NCBI GenBank assembly: GCA_965661575.1 | Contig: CBFIEJ010000005.1 | Span: 21,220 to 85,219 of the forward strand | Length of the DNA stretch: 64,000 nucleotides | Source of the DNA: UA16 sp965661575 | Lineage (GTDB): Bacteria; Bacteroidota; Bacteroidia; Flavobacteriales_D; Sanyastnellaceae | Reading direction: 5' to 3' | Shown here: positions 42,057 to 51,201 of the stretch, piece by piece | Layout of the letters: each line of letters starts with the position of its first letter | Numbering within the stretch: the stretch's first letter is position 1 | Made by a program: the position numbers and the translations under genes | The notes under the pieces: model-generated | Database searches by the model: none | What the model was told of the DNA's origin: nothing | Seen by the model: the letters and a program-made list of their open reading frames with translations, nothing else

Positions 42057-43932
42057 GGTGATTCGTCAACTTCCAGAAAATGTCTCCAATCAGATCGCAG
42101 CTGGAGAAGTGGTTCAGCGTCCTGCTTCTGCGGTCAAGGAGCTAATGGAGAATGCCGTTGATGCGGGGGCAAGTCGAATCGAGGTTCGTGTTGTTGACGC
42201 AGGACGCACCCTGATTCAAGTTTTGGACAACGGCGCAGGCATGGTGCTGGCTGATGCTGAACGCTGTTTTCAGCGGCATGCGACATCCAAAATCAGTGTT
42301 GCTGAAGATTTGTACAGCATCGTGTCCAAAGGCTTTCGAGGCGAAGCGCTGGCCTCCATTGCTTCCATTGCTCATGTCGAATTGAAGACTCGCCATGCCA
42401 GCGAAGAGCATGGCGTCCAACTTCTAATGGAAGGAGGGAAGGCGTCCAAGCCGATGCCCTGTGCGCTCGAGTTGGGCACTCAAATTGCTGTTAAGCATTT
42501 GTTTTTCAATGTCCCAGCGCGGCGGAATTTCCTGAAGTCTGACGCCGTAGAAATGCGTCATGTCATCGATGAATTTCATCGCCTTGCCTTGGCCCATGAG
42601 GGAATTCATTTCTCCCTGCATCACAACGACTCAGAATTGTTCAACCTCAAGATTTCGACGCGAAGAAAGCGTGTGGTCGGGGTGTTTGGGAGTAAGTACG
42701 ACGAGCGCTTGGTGCCCGTGGAAGAAACGACGGATGTTGTTGGAGTCGAGGGTTTTGTGGGCAAGCCAGAATTCGCGCGCCGCACCCGCGGGGAGCAATT
42801 CTTGTTTGTGAATCAGCGCTTTATCAAACATCCGCTTTTGCACCGTACCATCATGGATGCTTACGAAGGGCTTTTGCCTCGAGATCAGTATCCGTTGTAT
42901 GTGTTGTTTCTAACCATTGACCCAGCGAGGCTCGACGTCAACATTCATCCGACCAAGACGGAAATAAAATTTGACGAAGAACGTCACGTGCTTTCGTTGT
43001 TGTTGCCGGCCATTCGGCGAGGTCTCGGGAAGTATGCCGTAGCGCCTTCTCTTGACTTTGACCAAGAAACGGGACTGAATATTACCCCGTTGGATCCAAC
43101 ACGAAATGTTCCGGAACCGGCTGTCACGGTAAATGCGGATTACAATCCTTTCCGAAGTTCAGAGCCAGGAGCCACCCCGTCTGCAGTCACGGGCATGCGT
43201 CCAAGCACTTCGCTGCGGCCGGGTCGAGGACAGATGGATGCTTGGAAAAAACTTTACGGTGATGCACTGGCCTCGGAACCAATCGAAGTGCGGGATGGTC
43301 AGACTGACATGGAATTGGTGTCATCAGATGTTGGCGATGCTGCCACTGCATTGCTCAATGAACAGGCCTTGGATCAGAAGCGATCGGTGTTTCAGTTCCA
43401 GCAGCGATACGTAGCGACAAGCACGCGTTCAGGGATTCTGCTCATTGATCAGCACCGTGCTCATCAGCGCGTCTTGTATGAATTACTTGTTTCTCAGCTT
43501 GAAAATGCGACGTCTTCCATTCCCGTTCAAAGGTTACTGTTTCCAGAACTCGTTGAGCTGAATGCCAGTGATCGGCACTTTGTACTGGACTCCAAAGAAT
43601 GGCTCGAGCGCATGGGACTCCATCTCGAACCTCATGACAACGGTGTTGAAATCACCGGCATGCCCGCCGAAGGGGGAGCGACTCCGACGCTCTTGATTGA
43701 AGCTGTCTTGGAGGACGATGGAAACGAGCTGCCGGGGATCTCAAGGGCAGAACGTGTCGCCGCGCAAATGGCGCAAACCATGGCCATTCGTGCGGGAAAG
43801 CCACTGAAGGAAGAGGAGATGACGGATTTGTTGGACCGTTTATTTGGTTGTTCTACGCCCGACCGCGACCCATTCGGTCGTCGCGTGATTGTTAACTTTG
43901 ATGCCAACGACATCGAGCAACGATTCCAATAA
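42049..43932 (+). CDS. mutL: DNA mismatch repair protein MutL
   Basis: 627 residues. GHKL ATPase head with GEVVQRPASAVKELMENAVDAGA, DNGAGM and GFRGEAL; C-terminal dimerisation domain from about residue 430. MutL couples MutS mismatch recognition to strand incision. The C-terminal endonuclease motif expected in organisms without MutH (DQHAX2EX4E) reads DQHRAHQRVLYE here, with the first Glu replaced. Its stop overlaps the ATG of the next gene (TAATG). Confidence 0.95.
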   Translation: MPEVIRQLPENVSNQIAAGEVVQRPASAVKELMENAVDAGASRIEVRVVDAGRTLIQVLDNGAGMVLADAERCFQRHATSKISVAEDLYSIVSKGFRGEALASIASIAHVELKTRHASEEHGVQLLMEGGKASKPMPCALELGTQIAVKHLFFNVPARRNFLKSDAVEMRHVIDEFHRLALAHEGIHFSLHHNDSELFNLKISTRRKRVVGVFGSKYDERLVPVEETTDVVGVEGFVGKPEFARRTRGEQFLFVNQRFIKHPLLHRTIMDAYEGLLPRDQYPLYVLFLTIDPARLDVNIHPTKTEIKFDEERHVLSLLLPAIRRGLGKYAVAPSLDFDQETGLNITPLDPTRNVPEPAVTVNADYNPFRSSEPGATPSAVTGMRPSTSLRPGRGQMDAWKKLYGDALASEPIEVRDGQTDMELVSSDVGDAATALLNEQALDQKRSVFQFQQRYVATSTRSGILLIDQHRAHQRVLYELLVSQLENATSSIPVQRLLFPELVELNASDRHFVLDSKEWLERMGLHLEPHDNGVEITGMPAEGGATPTLLIEAVLEDDGNELPGISRAERVAAQMAQTMAIRAGKPLKEEEMTDLLDRLFGCSTPDRDPFGRRVIVNFDANDIEQRFQ

Positions 43933-44621
43933 TGCTACAAAATGCCCCACCGGTTGTCAAAAATCTGATCATCATCAACGTGTTGTTCTTTGTCGCTTCG
44001 ATGCTGCTCGGGCAAGATCAAGCGGTCACGTGGTTGGCTGGAACGTATCCGGGTTCGCCCTTTTTTCAACCTTGGCAAATCATCACGCATATGTTCATGC
44101 ACGGAGGATTGGGTCACCTCTTTTTCAACATGTTTGCCTTGTACATGTTTGGCAGTCAATTGGAGCGTCTGTGGGGTCCGCAGCGCTTCTTGAATTACTA
44201 CATCATCAGTGGACTTGGCGGGTTTTTCTTGCATGAATTTTTCATAGGCCTGGATTTTTACCAGACCTACGGAACATTTTTTCCGGATCGATCTCAACTG
44301 GTTCCCAACGGAATGTCTGACATGCAGGCGGTCTACATTTTAGAGGCCACATTTGGAAGAGTGGTTGGTGCTTCGGGAGCAGTATTTGGGATTTTGCTCG
44401 CATTTGGATTGTTGTTCCCCAATACGCGGTTGATGTTGCTGTTTCCGCCAATACCAATCAAGGCAAAATACTTTGTCATGGGATATGGCTTGATCGAGCT
44501 GGGGTTAGCACTCGACAACGGTTCTGGTGACAATGTGGCTCATTTTGCTCACTTGGGAGGCATGTTGTTTGGTTACATCTTGCTGAAGCGATGGCAGAAA
44601 GAACGCGGAACTTTTTATTGA
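43932..44621 (+). CDS. rhomboid-family intramembrane serine protease
   Basis: 229 residues, about six transmembrane helices. The catalytic serine is in GASGAVFG and the histidine in NVAHFAHLGGMLFGY; the HMFMHGGLGHLFFNMF segment is also conserved. It cleaves membrane-spanning substrates within the bilayer. Coupled to mutL by a 1-bp overlap. It forms a tandem pair with the next rhomboid gene. Confidence 0.93.
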   Translation: MLQNAPPVVKNLIIINVLFFVASMLLGQDQAVTWLAGTYPGSPFFQPWQIITHMFMHGGLGHLFFNMFALYMFGSQLERLWGPQRFLNYYIISGLGGFFLHEFFIGLDFYQTYGTFFPDRSQLVPNGMSDMQAVYILEATFGRVVGASGAVFGILLAFGLLFPNTRLMLLFPPIPIKAKYFVMGYGLIELGLALDNGSGDNVAHFAHLGGMLFGYILLKRWQKERGTFY

Positions 44622-44622
44622 T

Positions 44623-45546
44623 ATGTGGGAAGAGGCCAAAAAGCAATGGAATACGGGTGGAATACTGAACCGCCTGATTCTTTTTAACGTTGGGGTTTTT
44701 CTGGTACTAGCAACGCTCCAACTTGCAGGTCGTCTTGGCTTTGGTGAGCTTGGCTTTGATCGTTCCGAAGCGTTTGGTTTGGCCACGTCTTGGGATTTGT
44801 CGGTGCTTGCGAGACGTCCATGGACAGTGTTAACCCATATGTTCGTTCATACCGGAGTGTGGCACCTTGCGATGAACCTGCTGTGGCTCCATTGGATGGG
44901 TCGGTTATTTGTTATGGAGTTTGGCTCCCGACGATTGCTGAGTATGTACTTCGTTGCAGGACTCGCTGGTTTTTTGCTTTATGCCATTGTACTGAATGTT
45001 TTTCCAGGCATGCGTCAAGGCATGTTTGCCTACGGAGCGAGTGCTGCGGTCATGGGAATCATGGCAGCTGTGGCTACGGCCCAACCCAACCGCACGATTA
45101 CCTTGGTGCTGTTGGGTGCAGTGCCTCTGAAGTATTTGGCCATAGGTTGGGTTGGTCTTGATTATTTTGCCTTGAGCGGTTCGGACAATACAGGAGGGCA
45201 TTTGGCGCATCTCGGTGGTGCGTTTTTTGGTTATTTCTCTGTTATGGAATCACGAAAAGGACGCGATTGGGTGCGTTGGTTTGAATCCATCCTCGACGCT
45301 TTGGTCGGAGTGTGGTCCAGCAGCCGCGATGCGGTCACCCCTATTCAAGGAGGAAACCGCAGGAAATCTAAAACTTCCGGAAGAAAATCAGGTGCTCCGG
45401 CTTTCAAATCTGACGCAGACTTTAACGTTGAAAAGAAACAAAAGTCGGCTCAGATGGATGTCATCCTTGACAAAATCTCGAAGCACGGTTACGACCAGCT
45501 CACAGCAGAAGAAAAAGAATTCTTGTTCCGTCAATCGAACTCATGA
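44623..45546 (+). CDS. second rhomboid-family protease with disordered tail
   Basis: 307 residues. Six-helix rhomboid core with MFVHTGVWHLAMNL, active-site YGASAAVMG and histidine GGHLAHLGGAFFGY. The last ~90 residues (from about 220) are soluble, rich in Lys and Ser, and probably cytoplasmic; the final 30 resemble a short helical hairpin (KISKHGYDQLTAEEKEFLF) common after flavobacterial rhomboids. It overlaps the next gene by 4 bp. Confidence 0.92.
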   Translation: MWEEAKKQWNTGGILNRLILFNVGVFLVLATLQLAGRLGFGELGFDRSEAFGLATSWDLSVLARRPWTVLTHMFVHTGVWHLAMNLLWLHWMGRLFVMEFGSRRLLSMYFVAGLAGFLLYAIVLNVFPGMRQGMFAYGASAAVMGIMAAVATAQPNRTITLVLLGAVPLKYLAIGWVGLDYFALSGSDNTGGHLAHLGGAFFGYFSVMESRKGRDWVRWFESILDALVGVWSSSRDAVTPIQGGNRRKSKTSGRKSGAPAFKSDADFNVEKKQKSAQMDVILDKISKHGYDQLTAEEKEFLFRQSNS

Positions 45547-46691
45547 GGCAGCCCAAGGCACCGCGTAGACGACGGCTTTGGTGGTCGATGGTTTTGTTCC
45601 TTCCAGGTGTGGTCGGAGTGTTACTTGCCCAGTTTGCCGTGCGCGTATCCCCTGAAATGATTCCGTTTTTGGGCGTGGCTGGTGTGGTCTTTCCGTTGAG
45701 TTGGGTGCTTATGACGATTGGAACCGTAGGTGCGTTTAGATCGCGGAGATGGAAATGGGGGATACTGGGCTTGATTGTGTTTGGTTTTTCGTTCCCACAG
45801 GCTGAGTCAACATGGGGGTGGGCTCAAACCGGTACTGTCGATTCTGAAGGTGATGGAGGTCAGCGTATCAAGGTGATGTCCTGGAATGTCAGGCAGTTCA
45901 ATCGTTTCGCGTGGATTGGTGCTCCCGGTGTACAAGATTCGATTTTGGCCCGAATGAAACGCTCAGGTGCGGATGTTATTTGCATTCAAGAGACCTACCT
46001 CGAGGCCACGAGCGGCCGCGAAGCTCGCTCCAACCCTTGGATGTCACGCGATATGTTGAAGCGGAGAACAGGTCTTTCTCACTTGACTGAAGAATTTGCG
46101 CTAGGTCGTGGAACAGACAAGTTATTTGGTTTGGTGGTGTTATCGCGATACCCCGTGGTAGCACAGCAATCGATTCGATTTGAAAATGATCGAAACAACA
46201 GCGCTATGGCAGTGGACTTGGCCATTGATGGCGACACGGTCCGCATCTTCAATGTTCATCTGAGCAGCATTGGTTTTGAGGAAGCAGATTATGAAGATGC
46301 CCGGAATGTAGCAGATGAAGCTGCCCGAATGAGAATCTTAGAGCGTCTTCAGGTGGCTTGGGCAAAACGAGCGAGTCAAGCTCGGGAGGTTGCAGAGGCA
46401 GCCTGTGCAAGTCCCCACGCGGTGATCCTTGCTGGTGATTTCAATGACACTCCTGTATCATATGCGGCTCATCAGATGTCGAGCTGCCTTGTCGACGGAT
46501 ACCAACGTTTGGGCTTTTGGAACGTGCCAGCTTTGGGTGGAACATACCAAGGGGATATGCCTTTCTTGAGAATCGATCAGATGTGGCACAGTCCTGTTTT
46601 GGAATGCATGGATTACCGCACGGTGGACATTGCTTTCTCGGATCACCGACCGATTGAAGGGACTTTTCTGCTCCCGTCGAGCAGGGAGTGA
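45543..46691 (+). CDS. endonuclease/exonuclease/phosphatase family membrane protein
   Basis: 382 residues. Two or three N-terminal helices (first ~85 residues) then an EEP catalytic domain: VMSWNVRQFN, CIQETYLEA, LAGDFNDTPVS and SDHRPIEG carry the metal and catalytic residues. The domain would lie outside the cytoplasm. The substrate could be a nucleic acid or a phospholipid. Always the fourth member of the mutL-rhomboid-rhomboid group in relatives I remember. Confidence 0.9.
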   Translation: MRQPKAPRRRRLWWSMVLFLPGVVGVLLAQFAVRVSPEMIPFLGVAGVVFPLSWVLMTIGTVGAFRSRRWKWGILGLIVFGFSFPQAESTWGWAQTGTVDSEGDGGQRIKVMSWNVRQFNRFAWIGAPGVQDSILARMKRSGADVICIQETYLEATSGREARSNPWMSRDMLKRRTGLSHLTEEFALGRGTDKLFGLVVLSRYPVVAQQSIRFENDRNNSAMAVDLAIDGDTVRIFNVHLSSIGFEEADYEDARNVADEAARMRILERLQVAWAKRASQAREVAEAACASPHAVILAGDFNDTPVSYAAHQMSSCLVDGYQRLGFWNVPALGGTYQGDMPFLRIDQMWHSPVLECMDYRTVDIAFSDHRPIEGTFLLPSSRE

Positions 46692-46694
46692 AAA

Positions 46695-47453
46695 TCAGCC
46701 CAATCGTTGCTTCCGAACTTTGCGTTCTTTCAGCGCTTCAATCCCGGCGACATGCATGCCGATGAGCAAGAATCCGTAAATGATGTCATCCACAGGCATG
46801 GAGAAAATGCGCCAGCCTGTATTGTGTCCAGCGTGGTACCAAACGATCTGATCACGAACGATTGATGCATCCGAGTGGAGCAGGGGGTAATTCCAAAAAT
46901 CCAATCCTGTGAGTACACCATTTGAAAGGATCTGCGGGAAAAGCAAAACAAGGAAGGCAAGCCATAGATCGGAGGACCAACGCTTGTGTTTAAAGGTGAC
47001 CCACAACAGGCCGAAGAAGGTCAAAAAAGAAGTGATGCCGATGTACCATCGATCGCTAAAATTCCAAACCAAGAGAAAGCAGAGGATGCTTCCGGCGACA
47101 TTCAGTGTGCCGTCCGCATTTTGCAGTGGATTTCGTTTGACATAAGCGCGCAAAGCGAAATAGGTAAATACACTGGCGTAGGGGATGCAGAAGAAAAAAA
47201 GACATTCTTCAATGGGCAGGCCGAAGCACGTAGGACCAAGTAAATAATCAGAATTGAAAGCCCAAACTCCTGCCTTGGTGAACCAGACATCCCATGCAAT
47301 GAAAAAGGCTCCTACGGCGAAATTTACGGGAAGGAAGTACTTCCATTCTTTGAAGAAAGATACTTTCTTGTCAAAGCTCAACAACAACGGTAGAGCCAGT
47401 ACAGCTAAATCCACCACCAGGTAGAGACCATGGAGGTTGCCATCTTCCATCAT
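46695..47453 (-). CDS. crtY: lycopene cyclase, fused CrtYc/CrtYd type
   Basis: 252 residues with about seven membrane helices. Two copies of the lycopene cyclase domain are fused, each with the P-x-E/D-E/D motif: GLPIEECLFF in the first and SMPVDDIIYGF in the second. It forms a beta-ionone ring at one or both ends of lycopene. This heterodimeric-origin type is typical of Bacteroidetes. It is the last gene of the carotenoid operon and overlaps crtZ by 4 bp. Confidence 0.9.
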   Translation of the reverse strand: MMEDGNLHGLYLVVDLAVLALPLLLSFDKKVSFFKEWKYFLPVNFAVGAFFIAWDVWFTKAGVWAFNSDYLLGPTCFGLPIEECLFFFCIPYASVFTYFALRAYVKRNPLQNADGTLNVAGSILCFLLVWNFSDRWYIGITSFLTFFGLLWVTFKHKRWSSDLWLAFLVLLFPQILSNGVLTGLDFWNYPLLHSDASIVRDQIVWYHAGHNTGWRIFSMPVDDIIYGFLLIGMHVAGIEALKERKVRKQRLG

Positions 47454-47956
47454 GATTGAATCGTTTTACCTGGATTTCGTTTCATCTCCATGGCACGCTT
47501 CGCATCCTGCCAATACTTCCGGGGTACAAACAGCATCCCAAAACATTCACCGTCTTCTTTGGTGAGGTGTTTGTGATGCACTTTGTGCGCTTTTCGGATG
47601 GCCATAAAATAGGTGTTTTCTGTCCGCTTGAACCACTTGAATCGCTGGTGAATGAATACATCGTGCACCAAAAAATACGCCAATCCGTAGGCTGCGATTC
47701 CGGTGCCTATCCATACGCGGAAGTCTCCTCCAGCCATCGAGCCGGTGATGAAGCACCAGGCACTTGGAATGGCGAAAATCAAAAAGAACGCGTCATTCTT
47801 CTCGAAGAAACCAGGCTCGTGCACGTGGTGATCTGCGTGGAAGAACCACATGGTGCCGTGCATCAGGTGTTTGTGCGCTAGCCAGGCCACTCCCTCCATG
47901 CCAATGAAGGTGCCGATTACAATGCTAGCTGCTGAAATGAAATTTATCGCGTCCAT
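47450..47956 (-). CDS. crtZ: beta-carotene hydroxylase
   Basis: 168 residues; a membrane di-iron hydroxylase of the fatty-acid hydroxylase superfamily. Histidine clusters HKHLMHG, HADHHVH, HDVFIHQR and HKVHHKH bind the iron pair. It adds the 3-hydroxyl to the beta ring (to zeaxanthin- or saproxanthin-type products). It overlaps both neighbouring genes, so translation is coupled. Confidence 0.93.
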   Translation of the reverse strand: MDAINFISAASIVIGTFIGMEGVAWLAHKHLMHGTMWFFHADHHVHEPGFFEKNDAFFLIFAIPSAWCFITGSMAGGDFRVWIGTGIAAYGLAYFLVHDVFIHQRFKWFKRTENTYFMAIRKAHKVHHKHLTKEDGECFGMLFVPRKYWQDAKRAMEMKRNPGKTIQS

Positions 47957-48603
47957 GGAAACCAGTTCAAAAACAAGAAGAACAATACAAAGATGGCAAC
48001 AAGTAATCCAGCCCCGATGTTTTTACCCATTTTTTGAGGGAGCAGATGGAAGGCAAAAGCCACAATCCACCAAGTCGCGTAATTGCTCCAGGGAACATCC
48101 ACAGCTTCCCAAGCCCACCAGCCGGCTCGAATAGCGACAGGTTCGATCAAGCCGTCTAGAGCGGTCATCAAGGAGGCCGCCACAAATGCTCTTACGATGA
48201 GGTTCAGTGCTTTGTTTTTGAGTTTGAGCCAGCGCTCCAGGATGCGATCTGACCAGTATCCAAACCCCAGCAGTGACATCCACCACAATGCGCCCAAGAT
48301 CAAAGGTACTCCAGCCAATTTCACCCCCAGAATATCGCCGTAAGCGTACGCACCAAAAAGCACTCCCGTTTGCACGCCAATGATTTCCACCAGCAGGCCA
48401 CCAACAATCGCAGCAATCCAAGTCCAATGCCGGTCTTCCCAGTCCATCCATGCAGCCAGAATTCCATTCACCAGTAGGTTGGAAGCTGTAAAATCCAAGA
48501 AGAATTTACCATACCCAGCCAAAATCCCCACCACACCAACGGCATGTAAAATGAGCATGATTCGCGGAATCCAATTCCGCTCGAAGCTGTTGATTTGATT
48601 CAT
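47944..48603 (-). CDS. cruF: carotenoid 1',2'-hydratase-like protein (CruF/DUF422)
   Basis: 219 residues, seven or so membrane helices. Matches PF04240-type carotenoid biosynthesis proteins, including CruF, which adds water across the 1',2' bond of the open psi end. The central TALDGLIEPVAIRAGWWAWE is a recognisable family stretch. With the CrtD-like desaturase next to it, a hydroxylated, desaturated acyclic end is expected. It overlaps crtZ by 13 bp. Confidence 0.85.
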   Translation of the reverse strand: MNQINSFERNWIPRIMLILHAVGVVGILAGYGKFFLDFTASNLLVNGILAAWMDWEDRHWTWIAAIVGGLLVEIIGVQTGVLFGAYAYGDILGVKLAGVPLILGALWWMSLLGFGYWSDRILERWLKLKNKALNLIVRAFVAASLMTALDGLIEPVAIRAGWWAWEAVDVPWSNYATWWIVAFAFHLLPQKMGKNIGAGLLVAIFVLFFLFLNWFPWTR

Positions 48604-50099
48604 GAATGAGAATCGGTGAGTTCAGTTGCAATTCGTGCGCTCAGCAAACATAAGGGGATGCCGCCACCCGGATGCACGCTTCCACCACAAAAGTAAAGAC
48701 CTTTCAGTTGGTTCGAACGATTGCGATGCCTCAGAAAAGCAGCCAGCATGCTGTTTGAGCTCGCGCCATAGAGCGCGCCACGCCAGGAGCTCGTGCGGTC
48801 TTGAAGCTTTTGTGGAGTCAGGATGAATTCCGAATCAATGAGCGATTCGATGTCGGCCCCAAGGGTGCGTTGGATCTTCGCAAGCACCTGTTGCCTTATC
48901 GCTGGAATCATCGATTCGACGCGTTCGGGATTCGCCCCCACATTGACCATGACAAACCAGTTTTCACAACCCTGAGGTGCATCATCAGGCTTGATTTTGG
49001 ATGAAATATTGATGTACACCGTGGGGTCGTCTCCGGGACCATCTGTTTGGTGAATGGCTTCAAATTCTTCTTTGTAATTCTTGCTGAATAGAATATTGTG
49101 CAAGTGCAACTTTGGATGTTCACCTTTGATGCCCCAATAAAAGATGACACCGCTCGTGGATCGTTCTTGCTTCAGGATTTTTTCAGGAGCAACGAGGTCG
49201 GGAAGTAGTTTACGGTAGGTGGGGTGCACATCAGAATTGGACACCACAAGATCGGCTGGTGTGACGCTATCATTTCCAGTTTCCAGAACGATGCCCTTGA
49301 TTTTTCCCGATTCGTGCACAATGCGTTTCACGGGTTCATTGCAATGGATGGCGACGCCAAGGCCCTCCGCTAGTGCGACAAGGTGTTTGGTGATTCCGTG
49401 CATGCCTCCGAGGGGAAAATGCGTGCCCAATCCATGCTCAAGGTGTGGAATGACGTGTAACATTGCCGGTGCCCGATGTGGATCAGAACCATTGTAGGTG
49501 GCGTAGCGATCGAAGAGCTGGATCAAGTGAGGTTCTTTCAACCGCTTGCGATTCCAACGATGCAACGTCCCGAACCAAGGCAATCGGTGCACAAATGGTA
49601 AGACAGCGCGCCAGGCTGATTTGCCTGCGCCTTTCCACTCGTGAAGGCTTTGTTCCAGGAAGATTCGGCGTGTGGCTTCAAAACTCTGTCCGCTGTGTGC
49701 GATGTGCGATTCGAGGTTGGCAGCGTCTGGACCAAATGTTTCTGTAGCGCTCTGAAGAAACTTTGCGCGGTCGGACCAGGCGACGAGCGATTTGCCGTCT
49801 TCCCAGAAGTAATGGGTAGAACGATCCAATGTTTCGTGGACAAAGGGATCGGGCAGAGATGCGTGAGGGCGGTGTTCTCTGGCGAAGTCATCCAATTCTT
49901 GGATCAATTGGGGCCACGTGAAAAGGGATGGGCCCAGGTCAAAACGATAGCCGTTTTCCCAACGTTCCCTTAGTTTTCCACCGGGTTCATCGGCGGCTTC
50001 AAAAAGCTTTACGTCCCAGCCCTTCGCCGCCAGGCGAATGGAAGCGGCTAGTCCTGCGACACCGGCTCCGATGACAATGGCTTGACGGTTTTTTTTCAA
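48600..50099 (-). CDS. crtD: CrtD-like carotenoid 3,4-desaturase
   Basis: 499 residues. FAD-binding GAGVAGLAASIRLAAKG at the N-terminus and the CrtI-family C-terminus. The ending LYFCGGSVHPGGGIPLCLLSA and YGASSNSMLAAFLRHRNRS resemble hydroxyneurosporene/1-hydroxycarotenoid 3,4-desaturases (CrtD), and differ from the phytoene desaturase gene at 52076. Expected to act on the 1'-hydroxylated product of CruF. It is preceded by idi with 2 bp between. Confidence 0.87.
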   Translation of the reverse strand: MKKNRQAIVIGAGVAGLAASIRLAAKGWDVKLFEAADEPGGKLRERWENGYRFDLGPSLFTWPQLIQELDDFAREHRPHASLPDPFVHETLDRSTHYFWEDGKSLVAWSDRAKFLQSATETFGPDAANLESHIAHSGQSFEATRRIFLEQSLHEWKGAGKSAWRAVLPFVHRLPWFGTLHRWNRKRLKEPHLIQLFDRYATYNGSDPHRAPAMLHVIPHLEHGLGTHFPLGGMHGITKHLVALAEGLGVAIHCNEPVKRIVHESGKIKGIVLETGNDSVTPADLVVSNSDVHPTYRKLLPDLVAPEKILKQERSTSGVIFYWGIKGEHPKLHLHNILFSKNYKEEFEAIHQTDGPGDDPTVYINISSKIKPDDAPQGCENWFVMVNVGANPERVESMIPAIRQQVLAKIQRTLGADIESLIDSEFILTPQKLQDRTSSWRGALYGASSNSMLAAFLRHRNRSNQLKGLYFCGGSVHPGGGIPLCLLSARIATELTDSHS

Positions 50100-50101
50100 G
50101 G

Positions 50102-50683
50102 TTATGCAGTCTGTTGGAGCGCTGCCAACTTGTCTTTGACTTGCTCATAGCAAATCCGAAACCAAACGGTGAAATGTTCGGGGTAAGCCTTCAGTTCAAA
50201 TTCGAGTGCATCGGTACTGATGTATCGATAACTCGCCACCTCATCATCGTTGATGTTGGGTAGCTGATCTGAATAGCCCACGCAAACATGGTCCAACTCG
50301 TGTTCAATCAATGAATTTGAGAATTCACTCCTGTAGATGAAGTGAAACAGAGGTTTTGCTTGGCAGTACAATCCCATTTCTTCCTGAAGTCTGCGCGTGG
50401 CAGCCATAGCTGCAGTCTCACCTTTTCGCGGATGGCTGCAGCACGCATTGGTCCACAATCCACCGCTGTGGTATTTTCCGTGTGCACGTTGTTGCAGCAA
50501 CCATTCGCCTTTGCTGTTGAAAATGAAAAACGAGAACGCCCGGTGCAAAGCTCCTGTGCGATGTGCTTCCATTTTTTCCATCAATCCCATTTCTTGGTCC
50601 TGAGGATTGACCAAAACCACCATTTCGTTGAGTGCTTGCATCGCTTCGCCCGTGAAGGGACTGCTGTCGTTGGATATGGTCAT
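50102..50683 (-). CDS. idi: isopentenyl-diphosphate delta-isomerase (type I)
   Basis: 193 residues; Nudix-fold isomerase interconverting IPP and DMAPP. Conserved LHRAFSFFIFN, the active-site cysteine in TNACCSHPRKGET and the metal-binding RLQEEMG are intact. Its presence in the carotenoid operon helps balance the two C5 precursors made by IspH. Confidence 0.95.
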   Translation of the reverse strand: MTISNDSSPFTGEAMQALNEMVVLVNPQDQEMGLMEKMEAHRTGALHRAFSFFIFNSKGEWLLQQRAHGKYHSGGLWTNACCSHPRKGETAAMAATRRLQEEMGLYCQAKPLFHFIYRSEFSNSLIEHELDHVCVGYSDQLPNINDDEVASYRYISTDALEFELKAYPEHFTVWFRICYEQVKDKLAALQQTA

Positions 50684-50684
50684 G

Positions 50685-51200
50685 TCAAAGTTGGTTTAGA
50701 AAGGCTGCGACGAAAGACTCGTATTCTGGTCGTTCAGCCCAAAAAGCATCGGACAACGCTTCCCGGACTGCATCGGAATCCTCATCCATGTCACTGTTGT
50801 ATTCGAGCAGTGCTGGGACACTGAACTGCACAGAAAGTCTGAAAAATCTCAAGTCAGCATCGAGTGGTCGCTGCACAATCGCTTCTTCCAATTGGGGTTT
50901 CCAAGTTTGGAATTGAGTCCATTTATCCATCGGGTTCCACATGGATTCTGCGAGCATCAATTGAGCGGTAGACTTCATGCCAAGCCCAAGTGCAGATTCC
51001 GGATACTCCGCGATGAACGCCACAGCCATGGAATCAAACTCCAAAACAACGGTTTTCGAACTTGGATTTAAGCAGGCAAGTCGGTAATACTCCAAAACAG
51101 GAAACACAGCTGAACGGTCTGCGATTTTCTCATCGATTTGACCATGGAAGTCTCCAACCGCCATGATCGAGACAAGCCACACAATTGCCCACCTTTTCAT
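50685..51200 (-). CDS. secreted protein of unknown function in the carotenoid operon
   Basis: 171 residues. A signal peptide ends near FHGQ (about residue 21). The mature part is helical, with ALGLGMKSTAQLMLAESMWNP, WKPQLEEAIVQRPLDADLRFFRLSVQ and PALLEYNSDMDED. I recall similar small secreted proteins in flavobacterial genomes without an assigned function. Single-base gaps separate it from crtB and idi, so it is firmly embedded in the operon. It has no cysteine pair or carotenoid-binding motif that I know. Possible roles are folding or export of the pigment, or an unrelated envelope function. Confidence 0.7.
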   Translation of the reverse strand: MKRWAIVWLVSIMAVGDFHGQIDEKIADRSAVFPVLEYYRLACLNPSSKTVVLEFDSMAVAFIAEYPESALGLGMKSTAQLMLAESMWNPMDKWTQFQTWKPQLEEAIVQRPLDADLRFFRLSVQFSVPALLEYNSDMDEDSDAVREALSDAFWAERPEYESFVAAFLNQL

Positions 51201-51201
51201 G

